From: Leptospira kanakyensis | Lineage (GTDB): Bacteria > Spirochaetota > Leptospiria > Leptospirales > Leptospiraceae | Reading direction: 5' to 3' | Length of the DNA: 64,000 bases | Assembly (NCBI RefSeq): GCF_004769235.1 | Contig: NZ_RQFG01000018.1 | Location: 62,001-126,000, forward strand | Part shown: piece by piece, positions 16,611 to 25,353 of the stretch | Layout of the letters: every line of letters starts with the position of its first letter | Numbering within the stretch: the stretch's first letter is position 1 | The notes under the pieces: generated by a model | Databases searched by the model: none | Told to the model about the DNA's origin: nothing | Seen by the model: only the letters and a program-made list of their open reading frames with translations | Made by a program: the position numbers and the translations under genes

Positions 16611-18287
16611 ATGAATTGGTCACTACTTATTCAAGTTTTAGGTGGGCTCGGGATTTTCATCTACGGGATGAAATTACTAAGTGAGTCCTTACAACGTGTG
16701 GCGGGAGATCGGCTTCGTTCCTTTCTTTCGTCTATGACGAGAAACAGAGTTTCTGCTGTTTTCAGCGGACTATTTATTACATCTACAATACAATCCAGCT
16801 CGGCAACCACCGTTCTTGTGGTTGGATTTGTGAATGCTGGTTTAATTTCGCTCGCACAAGCCATCGGTGTCATCATGGGGGCCAATATTGGAACCACCAT
16901 CACTGCTTGGATTGTATCCTTTTTAGGTTTTAAATTTAACATTGCATCGTTTGCATTGCCAGCTGTGGCAGCAGGGGTGATCTTAAATTTTTCACGCAAA
17001 GAAAGCAGATCCGGTTGGGGAAGTTTCCTCATTGGATTTGGATTTTTGTTTTTAGGATTGGATTATTTAAAAAGTTCCGTTCCTGATAGTGCAAAAGATC
17101 CGGAAAGTTTTCTCTTTTTACAACAATATACAAATATGGGATTTAACACCATATTGTTATTCGTTCTGATTGGAGCTTTGTTAACGATTGTTATCCAATC
17201 TTCTTCTGCTTCTACAACGATTACCATTACACTCGCATTCTCCGGTTATATACCAATTGATGCTGCATACGGTATGATCCTTGGTGAAAACATTGGAACA
17301 ACAATTACGGCAAACCTTGCCGCCATTCCAGGAAATCGAAATGCTAAAAAGGCAGCACTCGCACATACCTTGTTCAATGTGTTCGGAGTGATATGGGCGC
17401 TCCTTTTCTTCAAATTTTTCACCGGTATTGTCGATGATTTGATTCCAGGGGATCCACTCACTGATAAAGAATCTACAAGGTTCCATATTTCGCTTTTCCA
17501 TACAATGTTTAACATCACAAACACTCTCATTCTCATTTGGTTTGTGAATACAATCACCAAAGTGGTGAGTGCCATTGTGGATGGATTTGCTTCCAAAACA
17601 GGAAAAGATAAAGATTCCATTCGACTTTTGCAAGCTGGATCTGTGAAAACAACAGAACTTGCGATGGTAGAACTTGTTGAGTTTACTAAAAAAATCATTC
17701 GTGATACGTATGATTTCCTTCGTTTGACTGAACAAATTTTATTACAACCTTACGATGCAACTCGTGTCCTTCAGGTATTAAAAAAAGAAGAAGAGTTAGA
17801 CCAAGTTCGAACAGAGGTTTTGACTTACCTAAACCAAATCCAAGAGACCGGTATTACCGGAAACTATGCGAAAGACGTTTTGGGAATTATGGAAAGAGTG
17901 AAGGCTGTGGAAGAAATGGGTGATAACTTTGCATCCATTGCTAGGAAAATGAGAAAATCGTACCGTCAAAAGGTATCCCTGGACAAAACGTTCGGTCATA
18001 CAGTCAAAGACCAAATTGATTTACTCAAACACCACTACGACATTCTACTTGTGAACTTGGACCAAAGTGAAACTTTCGATATCCTTGGAAACCCGCAGAT
18101 TCGTAACCAAAGTCGTGAGTATCGTTTCCAAATGATTCGTTCTGTGAAAAAGAATGATTCTAAAGTGAAGAAGAAAAAGTATCAGAAAAAAGACAATTTG
18201 ATGCCAGCACTTCTTTATCGTGATATTTCTCGTAACTTGGACAATATTTCCAGATTACTAAATGCGGCAATTTATGCGGACGTTTAG
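16611..18287 (+). CDS. Na/Pi cotransporter family protein with PhoU-like tail
   Basis: This 558-residue inner-membrane protein is of the NptA/YjbB type, predicted to move phosphate with sodium. Two inverted Na/Pi repeats occupy residues 1-320, each with the QSSSA motif: TIQSSSATTVLVVGF near residue 62 and VIQSSSASTTITI near 195. Each is followed by GxNIGTTxTA (GANIGTTITAW and GENIGTTITAN). Residues 345-558 form a cytoplasmic PhoU-like helical domain (ELAMVELVEFTKKI, AVEEMGDNFASIARKM). The direction of transport (uptake or export) is not decided by sequence. A terminator overlaps its stop codon. Confidence 0.9.
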   Translation: MNWSLLIQVLGGLGIFIYGMKLLSESLQRVAGDRLRSFLSSMTRNRVSAVFSGLFITSTIQSSSATTVLVVGFVNAGLISLAQAIGVIMGANIGTTITAWIVSFLGFKFNIASFALPAVAAGVILNFSRKESRSGWGSFLIGFGFLFLGLDYLKSSVPDSAKDPESFLFLQQYTNMGFNTILLFVLIGALLTIVIQSSSASTTITITLAFSGYIPIDAAYGMILGENIGTTITANLAAIPGNRNAKKAALAHTLFNVFGVIWALLFFKFFTGIVDDLIPGDPLTDKESTRFHISLFHTMFNITNTLILIWFVNTITKVVSAIVDGFASKTGKDKDSIRLLQAGSVKTTELAMVELVEFTKKIIRDTYDFLRLTEQILLQPYDATRVLQVLKKEEELDQVRTEVLTYLNQIQETGITGNYAKDVLGIMERVKAVEEMGDNFASIARKMRKSYRQKVSLDKTFGHTVKDQIDLLKHHYDILLVNLDQSETFDILGNPQIRNQSREYRFQMIRSVKKNDSKVKKKKYQKKDNLMPALLYRDISRNLDNISRLLNAAIYADV

Positions 18288-18300
18288 TCCGCATTTGTTT
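18274..18300 (+). terminator. Terminator overlapping the Na/Pi gene stop codon
   Basis: ATGCGGAC (18274-18281) pairs perfectly with GTCCGCAT (18287-18294). The TAG stop lies in the loop and stem edge, and TTTGTTTGTT follows. The convergent gene ends at 18302. Confidence 0.8.
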
Positions 18301-18301
18301 G

Positions 18302-20278
18302 TTATTTAATTTCAAATAGAATAAAAGTTATATCGTCGTCTGCGGGGCCTTCTTGGTTTCGTAGACGAATGTGTTCATCAATCCCACCATACAAAGATTC
18401 TACGGATTCTGACTTTCTTTTTAGTAACCAATTGATGAGTTCCTCTTCTCCCGAATCACCATTTTCCCACAAATCCCAAATCCCATCGGTAAATAGTAAA
18501 ATTTTATCTCCAGTCGATAGTTTATGAGTTTCTTCTGGATATTGGACTTCTTTTGAATATCCAATGAGTTTGCCTTTGGGTCGGATCACTTCAATTGATG
18601 TAGAATTTTCATTGAACTTATATAAGGCGGGATGGCCTGCATTTGCCACTTTTAAAAGTTTCTGTTCCAAATCGATAAATATGGCACTGGCCGTTAGAAA
18701 TTGATTTTTATAATTTCCTGCTAGAGAAACATTGATACTTTCCAAAACCTTTCCTGGTTTGTTCGCAAAAGCCAAGGTTTGCATATAAGCAATTTTTAAC
18801 ATGGCCGCTTCAATGGCAGCCGGTACACCATGGCCAGTGACATCTGCAATCAAACAACAGATTTGGTGTTTGCCAAACACCGTAAGATCATAAAAATCAC
18901 CACCCACTAGAGATGCTGGAAAATAACCGGTTTTGATTACAAGGCCTGGAAATTTGGGAAGGATTTGTGGGAGTGTTGACTCTTGTAATTTTTGGGCTAG
19001 TTTAAGTTCTTTTCCAAAAGCAATTAACTTTTGTTTGTCGATTTCTGCTTTGAGTTGGATTTTGTCTTTTTCTTCTCGAACCACGGAAATTCTGTCACCA
19101 AGTCCAAATGCCATGAGTAAAACTTCAATGGCCATACCCACTTGGAATGAATTCTCGGTGAAAACATTGACCGGAAAAAATCCCATATATTTCAGAACAG
19201 TGGCAAGCCCACCTACAATCACCATAAAGTATCCGTAAAAATAAAATCTTGCTGGTGGAAATTTTTTGACAAAGGCTACGTAATAAGAAACGAACAAAGC
19301 AAAGAATGCTAATAAAAACGAAAATATATCTCCTGTTTGGTTCATCAACCGGTAGGACAAAAAAGGCAGGAGGCAAATACAAATCACTGAAAGAATCATG
19401 AGTCCCAAAAACCATTTCCGAATCATCGGCGCATTGGTTTTTAAATTCATAAAAGTAATACTCATTGGGAAACAGGTGAGTAAAAATAAAAAGTAAAGTA
19501 AGTTGTGTGAGTTGTATACTAACTCAGGAGAGTTCGGGAAAAATAAAACAGGTAACAGTCCTTGTAAAGAAAATTGGAATAAAATGGCAGAAATACAAAG
19601 ATACAAAACATAAAAAATATATGCTTTGTCCCTAACCATAAAATATACAAAAAGATTGTAAATGCTCATGACACCAACGATTCCAAAATAGATTCCTTGG
19701 AGTAAGGTGTCCCAGGTTGTAAAAGTATAAAAATTCTTTTCTTCCGCAACCATAAGTGGAACGGACATAGAACTGTCTGTTTTTATACCAACAAAATAAG
19801 TAACGGTTTCACTTGGTAACAAATCGGTAGCAAAACTAAATCCTCGGTAGTCCCTATCTCTGTTCTCAAAAGGATAACGTCTGCCTTGGGTGTTTTCTGA
19901 AACGTCACCTGATTCTCGTAATGCGAAAAATTTAACTTCATCGAGTAAAGGGTATTTGATATAGGTGATGATGCGTTTGTAATCGTTTACATCGTTATGG
20001 ATGACAAAACAAAACCAATATTGTCTGTCCGTATTACCGAAATTTGGTATGACTCCGTTTGAGTTTTCTAACGGTAAAGTTTGGAATGAATCTGAAACTT
20101 CGAGAACGGTATGGATTGGAGGATTTTTGGTAAAATATACTAGTTGGCCGGACAGGTCAAAAGGTTCTCCCTGGATGGAGGAAAACGGGATAGGGATGGT
20201 AATCGGACAAGTTTTTGGTTCAGCGAATAAGTTTGTATGAAAGAGACATAACAGAATTAAGGTGAGGGTCTGTTTCAT
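18302..20278 (-). CDS. 7TM-DISM receptor with SpoIIE-type PP2C phosphatase
   Basis: This 658-residue membrane signalling protein has a signal peptide (residues 1-19, ending NLFAEP) and a 7TMR-DISMED2 extracytoplasmic domain at about 30-180. Seven helices (190-395) are followed by a coiled coil (400-440) and a PP2C-like serine/threonine phosphatase domain at 445-655. Metal-binding motifs are GGDFYDL and ADVTGHGVPAA, with later DGIWD and DDITFILFE. Such proteins dephosphorylate anti-anti-sigma factors in partner-switching cascades. No anti-sigma or STAS gene lies nearby, so the partner is encoded elsewhere. Confidence 0.92.
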   Translation of the reverse strand: MKQTLTLILLCLFHTNLFAEPKTCPITIPIPFSSIQGEPFDLSGQLVYFTKNPPIHTVLEVSDSFQTLPLENSNGVIPNFGNTDRQYWFCFVIHNDVNDYKRIITYIKYPLLDEVKFFALRESGDVSENTQGRRYPFENRDRDYRGFSFATDLLPSETVTYFVGIKTDSSMSVPLMVAEEKNFYTFTTWDTLLQGIYFGIVGVMSIYNLFVYFMVRDKAYIFYVLYLCISAILFQFSLQGLLPVLFFPNSPELVYNSHNLLYFLFLLTCFPMSITFMNLKTNAPMIRKWFLGLMILSVICICLLPFLSYRLMNQTGDIFSFLLAFFALFVSYYVAFVKKFPPARFYFYGYFMVIVGGLATVLKYMGFFPVNVFTENSFQVGMAIEVLLMAFGLGDRISVVREEKDKIQLKAEIDKQKLIAFGKELKLAQKLQESTLPQILPKFPGLVIKTGYFPASLVGGDFYDLTVFGKHQICCLIADVTGHGVPAAIEAAMLKIAYMQTLAFANKPGKVLESINVSLAGNYKNQFLTASAIFIDLEQKLLKVANAGHPALYKFNENSTSIEVIRPKGKLIGYSKEVQYPEETHKLSTGDKILLFTDGIWDLWENGDSGEEELINWLLKRKSESVESLYGGIDEHIRLRNQEGPADDDITFILFEIK

Positions 20279-20346
20279 ACAGGAAGGTCACAGTATAAGA
20301 CGAAGACCTTCCTTTGTAAATCTGTTTGTATTAGAAAAAAAAGGAA

Positions 20347-20673
20347 TTAAGCGGTGACTGCAGGAATTCCTGCAAGGATACGAAGAGAGTCGTAAGCCTT
20401 TTCTTTTTGTTCTACTTTGGTTTTGTTCACAGCCTTGCGGATGATCACGTCCCATTGTTTTTCTGGGTGTTCCATTTTCATGTTTTCCAGAAGTTCTAGA
20501 ATGTTTTCATCATCGGATGCGTTAAAAATTTCATCCGAATCATATCGAAACATTCCAAAAAGGGAGTCGATATAATCGCCCACGCTCATGGCTTCTTTCT
20601 CTCCGGGTTGGATCTTTTTCTTTTCTGCTTTTCGCAGTTCTCTTTCCCTGCGTTCAAGTTCCGTGCGTTTCAT
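20347..20673 (-). CDS. Small hypothetical cytoplasmic protein
   Basis: This is a charged 108-residue protein. I place the start at the ATG at 20673 (MKRTELERRERELRKAEKKK), which has AGAGG eight bases upstream. A longer frame to 20850 would run across the promoter region of the divergent operon. The N-terminal 30 residues form a highly basic/acidic helix, probably a coiled coil. The rest is helical and acidic (SVGDYIDSLFGMFRYDSDEIF), ending in an Ala-rich tail. No family is recognised. Confidence 0.6.
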   Translation of the reverse strand: MKRTELERRERELRKAEKKKIQPGEKEAMSVGDYIDSLFGMFRYDSDEIFNASDDENILELLENMKMEHPEKQWDVIIRKAVNKTKVEQKEKAYDSLRILAGIPAVTA

Positions 20674-20796
20674 CTGATGGCCTCTAGCTCGTTTGCATTG
20701 GTTCCAAGACCATGTTTTCAAAGGGCAGGAGGGACGACACCAAATTTGTCCAAAAATTGGCTCGATTTTTGGGTTGGGTGGCTCACTATGGGGTAG

Positions 20797-21264
20797 ATGC
20801 TCTGCAAACGGTGGATTGCCGGTAGTCTGGCCTTGTTTCTTTGCACCCAATTCTTATTTTTAGGGAGTGGGTTACTGGGGTATTGCGTCGAATCCGCGTC
20901 AAAAATCTGCCAATGCAACCATGGATCCAAAAAGGAAAAACATGGGAATGCAGAAGATAAACTTTTTTCTGAAGATCGGGAAACCTCAACTTCCTTAGTT
21001 TCCTCGCATGACCACGCTAACAATTCGGAAGAAACCCTCAAACCCAGTTGCCATGATGCAAAATCGGGAGAAGCCCACCTTTGTTCCTGCAAAAAACAAA
21101 AGAAAGATGCTCTTAATTTACGAACCCATCACCAAACGATGGATAGACCAAATTTAGCAGTGAAATTGGTTACCTCATCTGATATCATTTATAGAATGAC
21201 TGAGTCTCCTTCCACTCTTCTGGATGGAAAAATCCCTTCTTTACTTCGACCACCCCGTATCTAA
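20797..21264 (+). CDS. Cys/His-rich exported protein heading the copper operon
   Basis: This 155-residue protein has an N-terminal hydrophobic signal or anchor (residues 8-28). A Cys/His-rich central region follows: CQCNHGSKKEKHGN, HDHANN, CHDAKSGEAHLCSCKKQKK. The C-terminus ends in a Pro-Pro motif (SLLRPPRI). This layout resembles the small HYC_CC_PP/DUF2946-type proteins that often stand at the head of heavy-metal operons, but I do not claim membership. It is the first gene of a rightward set leading to mbnP and mbnH, so a role in periplasmic metal binding or sensing is inferred. A similar protein precedes the czc pump genes at 45412-45807. Confidence 0.65.
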   Translation: MLCKRWIAGSLALFLCTQFLFLGSGLLGYCVESASKICQCNHGSKKEKHGNAEDKLFSEDRETSTSLVSSHDHANNSEETLKPSCHDAKSGEAHLCSCKKQKKDALNLRTHHQTMDRPNLAVKLVTSSDIIYRMTESPSTLLDGKIPSLLRPPRI

Positions 21265-21381
21265 ATTCTAAAATTTCAAATTTAGTAGATTGATTGGTGA
21301 ATGTTTGAATGAGTTTTCATTTTAACTTTTCCCATCGATTGATAACAAAACAACAATCGTATTTTAGAATATTAGGTATTT

Positions 21382-22221
21382 ATGAACATATTTAAGAAGT
21401 TTTTTATTTTTCTTTCAATACTCGGGGTGGTTTCCTGTGATCCGAATTCCAAATCAGACGACAACCAAACCTTGGCATTGTTGGCTCTGGCGATGCCACA
21501 ACCTGTGAATCTCAACTTTGAGGCATTGGCGAATGGCCAACCCCTAGTCACTGGTTCGAATATTACAGCTGATAGTAGAACTGTTCAGTTTCGTGACTTT
21601 CGATTGTATATTTCGGAAGTGAAACTAGTAAAAGCTGATGGATCAACCGTAGATGTATCCTTGTCTACTGACAATGTTTGGCAATCCAATGGAGTGGCTC
21701 TTGTGGATTTAGAAACAACAAGAACAACCGAAACAAACAGTAAAGTAACCGGTACTGTTGCGGCGGGAAGTTATACTGGCATTCAATATACAGTCGGCGT
21801 TCCGGAAGCATTAAATCATTTAGATAGTACGAATCAAAAGTCTCCTTTGAATATTGGTCTTATGTATTGGTCTTGGACAGGTGGATACAAACATTCAAAT
21901 ATCGAGTTTACTTATGATGGTACAAATTGGACTAGTTTGCATTTAGGATCTACTACTTGTAGTGGAGCACCAAACTATGGAAATTGTACGAAAAAATTTC
22001 GTGCTTCCATTCAACTGACTGGCCAGTTCAATTCTGGGAATCAAAAGATATCTCTTGATGTAGACAAATTACTCAATGGACATACATACGGAGCAATGGG
22101 TATGTGTATGCCTGGGGATGGTTCTGCAGCCTGTTTGCCTTTGATCCGTGCCTTTGGATTGAATGAAACGAATGGTGCTGCCGATGGAACATACACTCAA
22201 AGGATCTTTAGTTTAAAGTAG
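21382..22221 (+). CDS. mbnP: MbnP-like copper-binding lipoprotein
   Basis: This 279-residue envelope protein is of the MbnP family (metallo-mystery pair). The signal peptide ends GVVSC, giving lipidated Cys19. Family features are the opening strand VNLNFEALANGQ, FRDFRLYISEVKLV (65-85) and the conserved MYWSWTGGYKH (161-171). The last of these contains the Trp residues and His characteristic of MbnP; the partner MbnH oxidises a Trp of MbnP to kynurenine, which then takes part in Cu(I) binding. Two Cys pairs lie at about 190-200 and 240-253. The di-haem partner gene follows. No methanobactin genes are near, so the role is copper handling outside methanobactin biology. Confidence 0.88.
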   Translation: MNIFKKFFIFLSILGVVSCDPNSKSDDNQTLALLALAMPQPVNLNFEALANGQPLVTGSNITADSRTVQFRDFRLYISEVKLVKADGSTVDVSLSTDNVWQSNGVALVDLETTRTTETNSKVTGTVAAGSYTGIQYTVGVPEALNHLDSTNQKSPLNIGLMYWSWTGGYKHSNIEFTYDGTNWTSLHLGSTTCSGAPNYGNCTKKFRASIQLTGQFNSGNQKISLDVDKLLNGHTYGAMGMCMPGDGSAACLPLIRAFGLNETNGAADGTYTQRIFSLK

Positions 22222-22229
22222 TATTGTGT

Positions 22230-22254
22230 GGGTTGGTATCAAGTATACCAACCC
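22230..22254 (+). other. Intercistronic hairpin between mbnP and mbnH
   Basis: GGGTTGGTAT (22230-22239) and ATACCAACCC (22245-22254) form a perfect 10-base stem with a 5-base loop, directly after the mbnP stop. No U-run follows, so it is more likely an mRNA stability or processing element than a terminator. Confidence 0.6.
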
Positions 22255-22278
22255 GTTATACTGTTAAGGATATCGATT

Positions 22279-23478
22279 ATGAAATTTTACCTCCCTTCTT
22301 TATTTCTTTTTTTTAGTTTTCTCTTTAGTTGTAACATTCTTCCGTTCCAAAAAAAAGAAAACAACCAAGACCTATTACTTGCGGCACTTGGAATTTTAGC
22401 TACAGCCTCGGATTGGAATTGGGATTTGCCACCTGGTTTTCCCGTGCCAAATGTTCCTTCGGACAATCCTATGTCCAAAGCAAAAGTAGAATTAGGTAGA
22501 CATTTGTTTTATGAAAAGAAGTTGTCTGGGAACGGAACGATGGCTTGTAGTGGTTGCCATTTCCAATCCTTGGCATTCGCTGATGGAAAAGATTTTCCTA
22601 GTGGAATCACAAGTGAGGCTCATCCAAGAAACGCTCAACATCTTTCGAATGTTGCCTATATGCCAAGGCTCACTTGGAGTAATCCTAAAATGACAAGTTT
22701 GGAAATTCAGGCTCGCGCTCCGATGTTTGGAGAAACACCAATAGAACTTGGTTTGCAAAATAATAATTTTTTAAATGAACTATCATCCAATCCAATTTAC
22801 CCTCCTATGTTTGAAAGAGCATTTGGCGGTTCTGGAGTTAATGAACAAAATGTACGTTATGCGCTTGCGAGTTTCCAAAGATCGATGATTTCAGGAAATT
22901 CCAAATTTGACCAATACAATTATAGAAACAACAAGTCTGCTCTCACAGCATCTGAGATACGAGGACTCAATTTATTTAATGGGGAGGTAGCGGAATGTTT
23001 CCATTGTCACGGCGGATTTAATTTTACGGATACTTCGTTTCATGGTGGGGCAACGGAAGAATTTTTTTATCATAGCAATGGAATTCACACAGATGCTTAT
23101 TACGCGGGTCTCCCTAGCAACAAACGAGGGTTATTTGACTTAACAGGTGTCGCATTCGATACAGGGAAATTCAGAGCACCATCTCTACGTAATATTGGGG
23201 TCACTTATCCTTATATGCATGATGGCAGTTTTATGTGTGACAATGCGAATAATCCCAACATTACAAGCGGTAAATCAAAAACTGATTGTGCAAGAGATGC
23301 TTTAACAAAGGTAGTGGATCATTATCGTAGTGGTGGGCAAAACCATACTGTCAAAGATTCAACTTTAATAAGAGCTTTTACCATTACCAATTCACAAAGA
23401 GATGATATGGTGAACTTCCTTTTGGCTCTAACGGATGATGAGTTTTTAACCAATCCCAAGTTTGCGAGTCCCTTTTGA
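22279..23478 (+). CDS. mbnH: MbnH-like di-haem cytochrome c peroxidase-family lipoprotein
   Basis: This 399-residue di-haem enzyme is the partner of MbnP. The start at 22279 has TAAGGA at good spacing and yields a clean lipoprotein signal (FSFLFSC, Cys18). Two CxxCH haem sites are present: CSGCH at 90-94 and CFHCH at 240-244. Family-specific blocks include AHPRNAQHLSNVAY, LTWSNPKMTSLEIQ and PMFGETPIELGL, and the later FRAPSLRNIGVTYPYMHDGS with its axial Met/His. Related MauG and MbnH enzymes reach a bis-Fe(IV) state that oxidises Trp in the partner protein. The length suits MbnH rather than classical CcpA peroxidases. Confidence 0.9.
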   Translation: MKFYLPSLFLFFSFLFSCNILPFQKKENNQDLLLAALGILATASDWNWDLPPGFPVPNVPSDNPMSKAKVELGRHLFYEKKLSGNGTMACSGCHFQSLAFADGKDFPSGITSEAHPRNAQHLSNVAYMPRLTWSNPKMTSLEIQARAPMFGETPIELGLQNNNFLNELSSNPIYPPMFERAFGGSGVNEQNVRYALASFQRSMISGNSKFDQYNYRNNKSALTASEIRGLNLFNGEVAECFHCHGGFNFTDTSFHGGATEEFFYHSNGIHTDAYYAGLPSNKRGLFDLTGVAFDTGKFRAPSLRNIGVTYPYMHDGSFMCDNANNPNITSGKSKTDCARDALTKVVDHYRSGGQNHTVKDSTLIRAFTITNSQRDDMVNFLLALTDDEFLTNPKFASPF

Positions 23479-24380
23479 TGAAACAATGTAATTATCAGTG
23501 GATTTTGTTCTTACTTGCAGCTTTACTTTTCTCTCACTGCACTTTTGGTTCAGTGGGGGACAGTAACAAAGAAAAACAAACAATCCTTCAAAACTTAATC
23601 TTTTTTAATAACAACCAAACTGTAGCCGTAGGAACCAATCTTCGCAGTTATGATGACCAAGCGGACGATAACCTAAATCAGTTTAGTTTGACGAGTAATT
23701 CCGTAGGTTATAATATCACGATCCAAAGTAGTTCTTATATTAATTGGGAAACTGGTAGTTATCGAATCAACCCACCTAACCAAACCTTGGGTGTGTCTAC
23801 TTCTAGTTCGGAAAGAATTTCCACAGCTACAGGAAAAACACATACTCCGTATACGGTGCCTTTGGATTTACCAGCGGATGATTTATATGGTAAGACTTAT
23901 CCTTTTTTATCTGCTTCCACTGTTTCCAATATCACTCAGTACAATAGTACGATGGAAACCGGTGCTAGTTTTCTTTATCCAAACACGAGGATTTCCAGTA
24001 TGCCACTGGGTGTCGTGGCGGTGGCAAATACAAGTTGGGAAGAAATTTATATCAGGATGGATGTTACTGGGGGAACCACAAAATCAGTAACCATACTACT
24101 GCCTCAAGGTTCCAAAACCATCACACCAAAGTGTAAGATTCCCATTAAAAATAGTCGGAGTGGAAATATTGAAATTCTATTTTCATTGTCTGCTTTGTTT
24201 CAAGATAGATCTGTTTCTGGAACACCTATTCGATTTTTAGATACCTTGAGTGCTAAAGCGGATCCAGTTGTCATTTCTAAAGTATCAAATGTTGACCTTT
24301 ATAATATCCTATTGCAAAATCTCCAAGCAGAAGATATTGTTTTTAGTTTTCCTGGTTGTTTCCCTGGAGTGGAACGATGA
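23478..24380 (+). CDS. Hypothetical lipoprotein of the mbnPH operon
   Basis: This protein of about 300 residues matches no family I recognise. The ATG at 23478 shares one base with the mbnH stop (TGATG), so it is translationally coupled. The signal peptide ends LLFSHC, giving a lipidated N-terminus. The mature protein is Ser/Thr/Asn-rich and beta-like, with two Cys late in the sequence (PKCKIPIK and FPGCFPG). No haem or metal motif is seen. Position between the mbnH gene and a barrel-type gene suggests an accessory envelope role in the same pathway. Confidence 0.75.
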   Translation: MKQCNYQWILFLLAALLFSHCTFGSVGDSNKEKQTILQNLIFFNNNQTVAVGTNLRSYDDQADDNLNQFSLTSNSVGYNITIQSSSYINWETGSYRINPPNQTLGVSTSSSERISTATGKTHTPYTVPLDLPADDLYGKTYPFLSASTVSNITQYNSTMETGASFLYPNTRISSMPLGVVAVANTSWEEIYIRMDVTGGTTKSVTILLPQGSKTITPKCKIPIKNSRSGNIEILFSLSALFQDRSVSGTPIRFLDTLSAKADPVVISKVSNVDLYNILLQNLQAEDIVFSFPGCFPGVER

Positions 24381-25288
24381 AACAAAGTTTTTTAGCATTC
24401 ATTCTATTTTTATTTTTCGTTCATTCAATTCATTCGCATCACACGGGTTCGTCGGATAGTCCGAATGCAACTGCAAGATTTGTGGATCCCTTTACCGGAA
24501 AAAGAGAAAAACCAACTAACTATTTGGTAATGACTCAAGATTATTACCAGTCTACTCGTGAGAATAGCCATCTCTTCACAACGACAGCCTTTGCTGAGAT
24601 GAATTTTTTTGATGGAAGGTTTGCTCTCAATGCTTCTGTTCCTTGGAACTACTACCAACAAAGGGGAAGGGAAGATGCGGCAAGGATTGGAAAAACCTAT
24701 CTTGGTTTTAAATACCAACCGTTTTTTGATTTGGACAAACCTTACTTTTTTGTGATTGAAGGATCCGTTGGATTCCCTAGTGGACCTGACACAGACCGAT
24801 TCACTGGTGGAAATTATTATACAGGTTCTGGATTTATCAAACTTGGATACTTGTATGAGAAGTGGTCCTTTGTGACGAAGATCGGAGGATTAAATCCCCT
24901 TTCTCGTCCCCAACCAAACAACTTACAAGACAATGATGGGATTCCTTATTATGCTCGTAAACCTTCAGCTTCTCCGCCGGAACCAGAATATGAATTCAAA
25001 AAAACTGCTCTCATTTCCGCGTATGTGACGTATTATTTGATGCCGGAGATTTCTCTTTTTACCGGACTCTTGTATCGTAACCCCTATAATGGAGTGGATT
25101 ATTCCAAAGAGAAAGATAAAGCCAATCCATCCTATTTTACGGAGGCGAGTGCAGGGTTTTCTTGGAATTTTTCTGAAAAATATAATATGAGTATTGCCTA
25201 TCGATACCCGTTGCAAAGGGATCGTGAGTATCGACTCTATCAATCTGCGTGGACATTTGCCTTCTCTATGGAGTGGGGAAGCGATTGA
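24377..25288 (+). CDS. Outer-membrane beta-barrel-type protein of the mbnPH operon
   Basis: This is a 303-residue exported protein. The start is the ATG at 24377, overlapping the previous stop by four bases. An upstream alternative at 24356 would put charged residues before the signal peptide. The signal (MKQSFLAFILFLFFVHSIHS) is followed by His-rich HHTGSSD. The body has transmembrane-barrel strands (RFALNASVPWNYY, YFFVIEGSVGFPSG, SFVTKIGGLNPLS) ending YQSAWTFAFSMEW. Similar barrel proteins occur near MbnP/MbnH pairs in other bacteria as I recall. It may let metal or a ligand cross the outer membrane. Confidence 0.7.
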   Translation: MKQSFLAFILFLFFVHSIHSHHTGSSDSPNATARFVDPFTGKREKPTNYLVMTQDYYQSTRENSHLFTTTAFAEMNFFDGRFALNASVPWNYYQQRGREDAARIGKTYLGFKYQPFFDLDKPYFFVIEGSVGFPSGPDTDRFTGGNYYTGSGFIKLGYLYEKWSFVTKIGGLNPLSRPQPNNLQDNDGIPYYARKPSASPPEPEYEFKKTALISAYVTYYLMPEISLFTGLLYRNPYNGVDYSKEKDKANPSYFTEASAGFSWNFSEKYNMSIAYRYPLQRDREYRLYQSAWTFAFSMEWGSD

Positions 25289-25353
25289 CATTAGATGCCT
25301 TTTTTAAAACGTTCTAAGAAACTCTATAAATTTTTAATCGTAAAAGGTAATCT

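Noticed and set aside
17181..17735. Long antisense frame inside the Na/Pi cotransporter gene
   Set aside because: Its Cys/His-rich translation is an artefact of reading membrane-helix codons in reverse; there is no start signal.
20674..20850. N-terminal extension of the small hypothetical protein
   Set aside because: It crosses the divergent promoter region and the start of the Cys/His-rich protein gene; the internal ATG has a good ribosome site.
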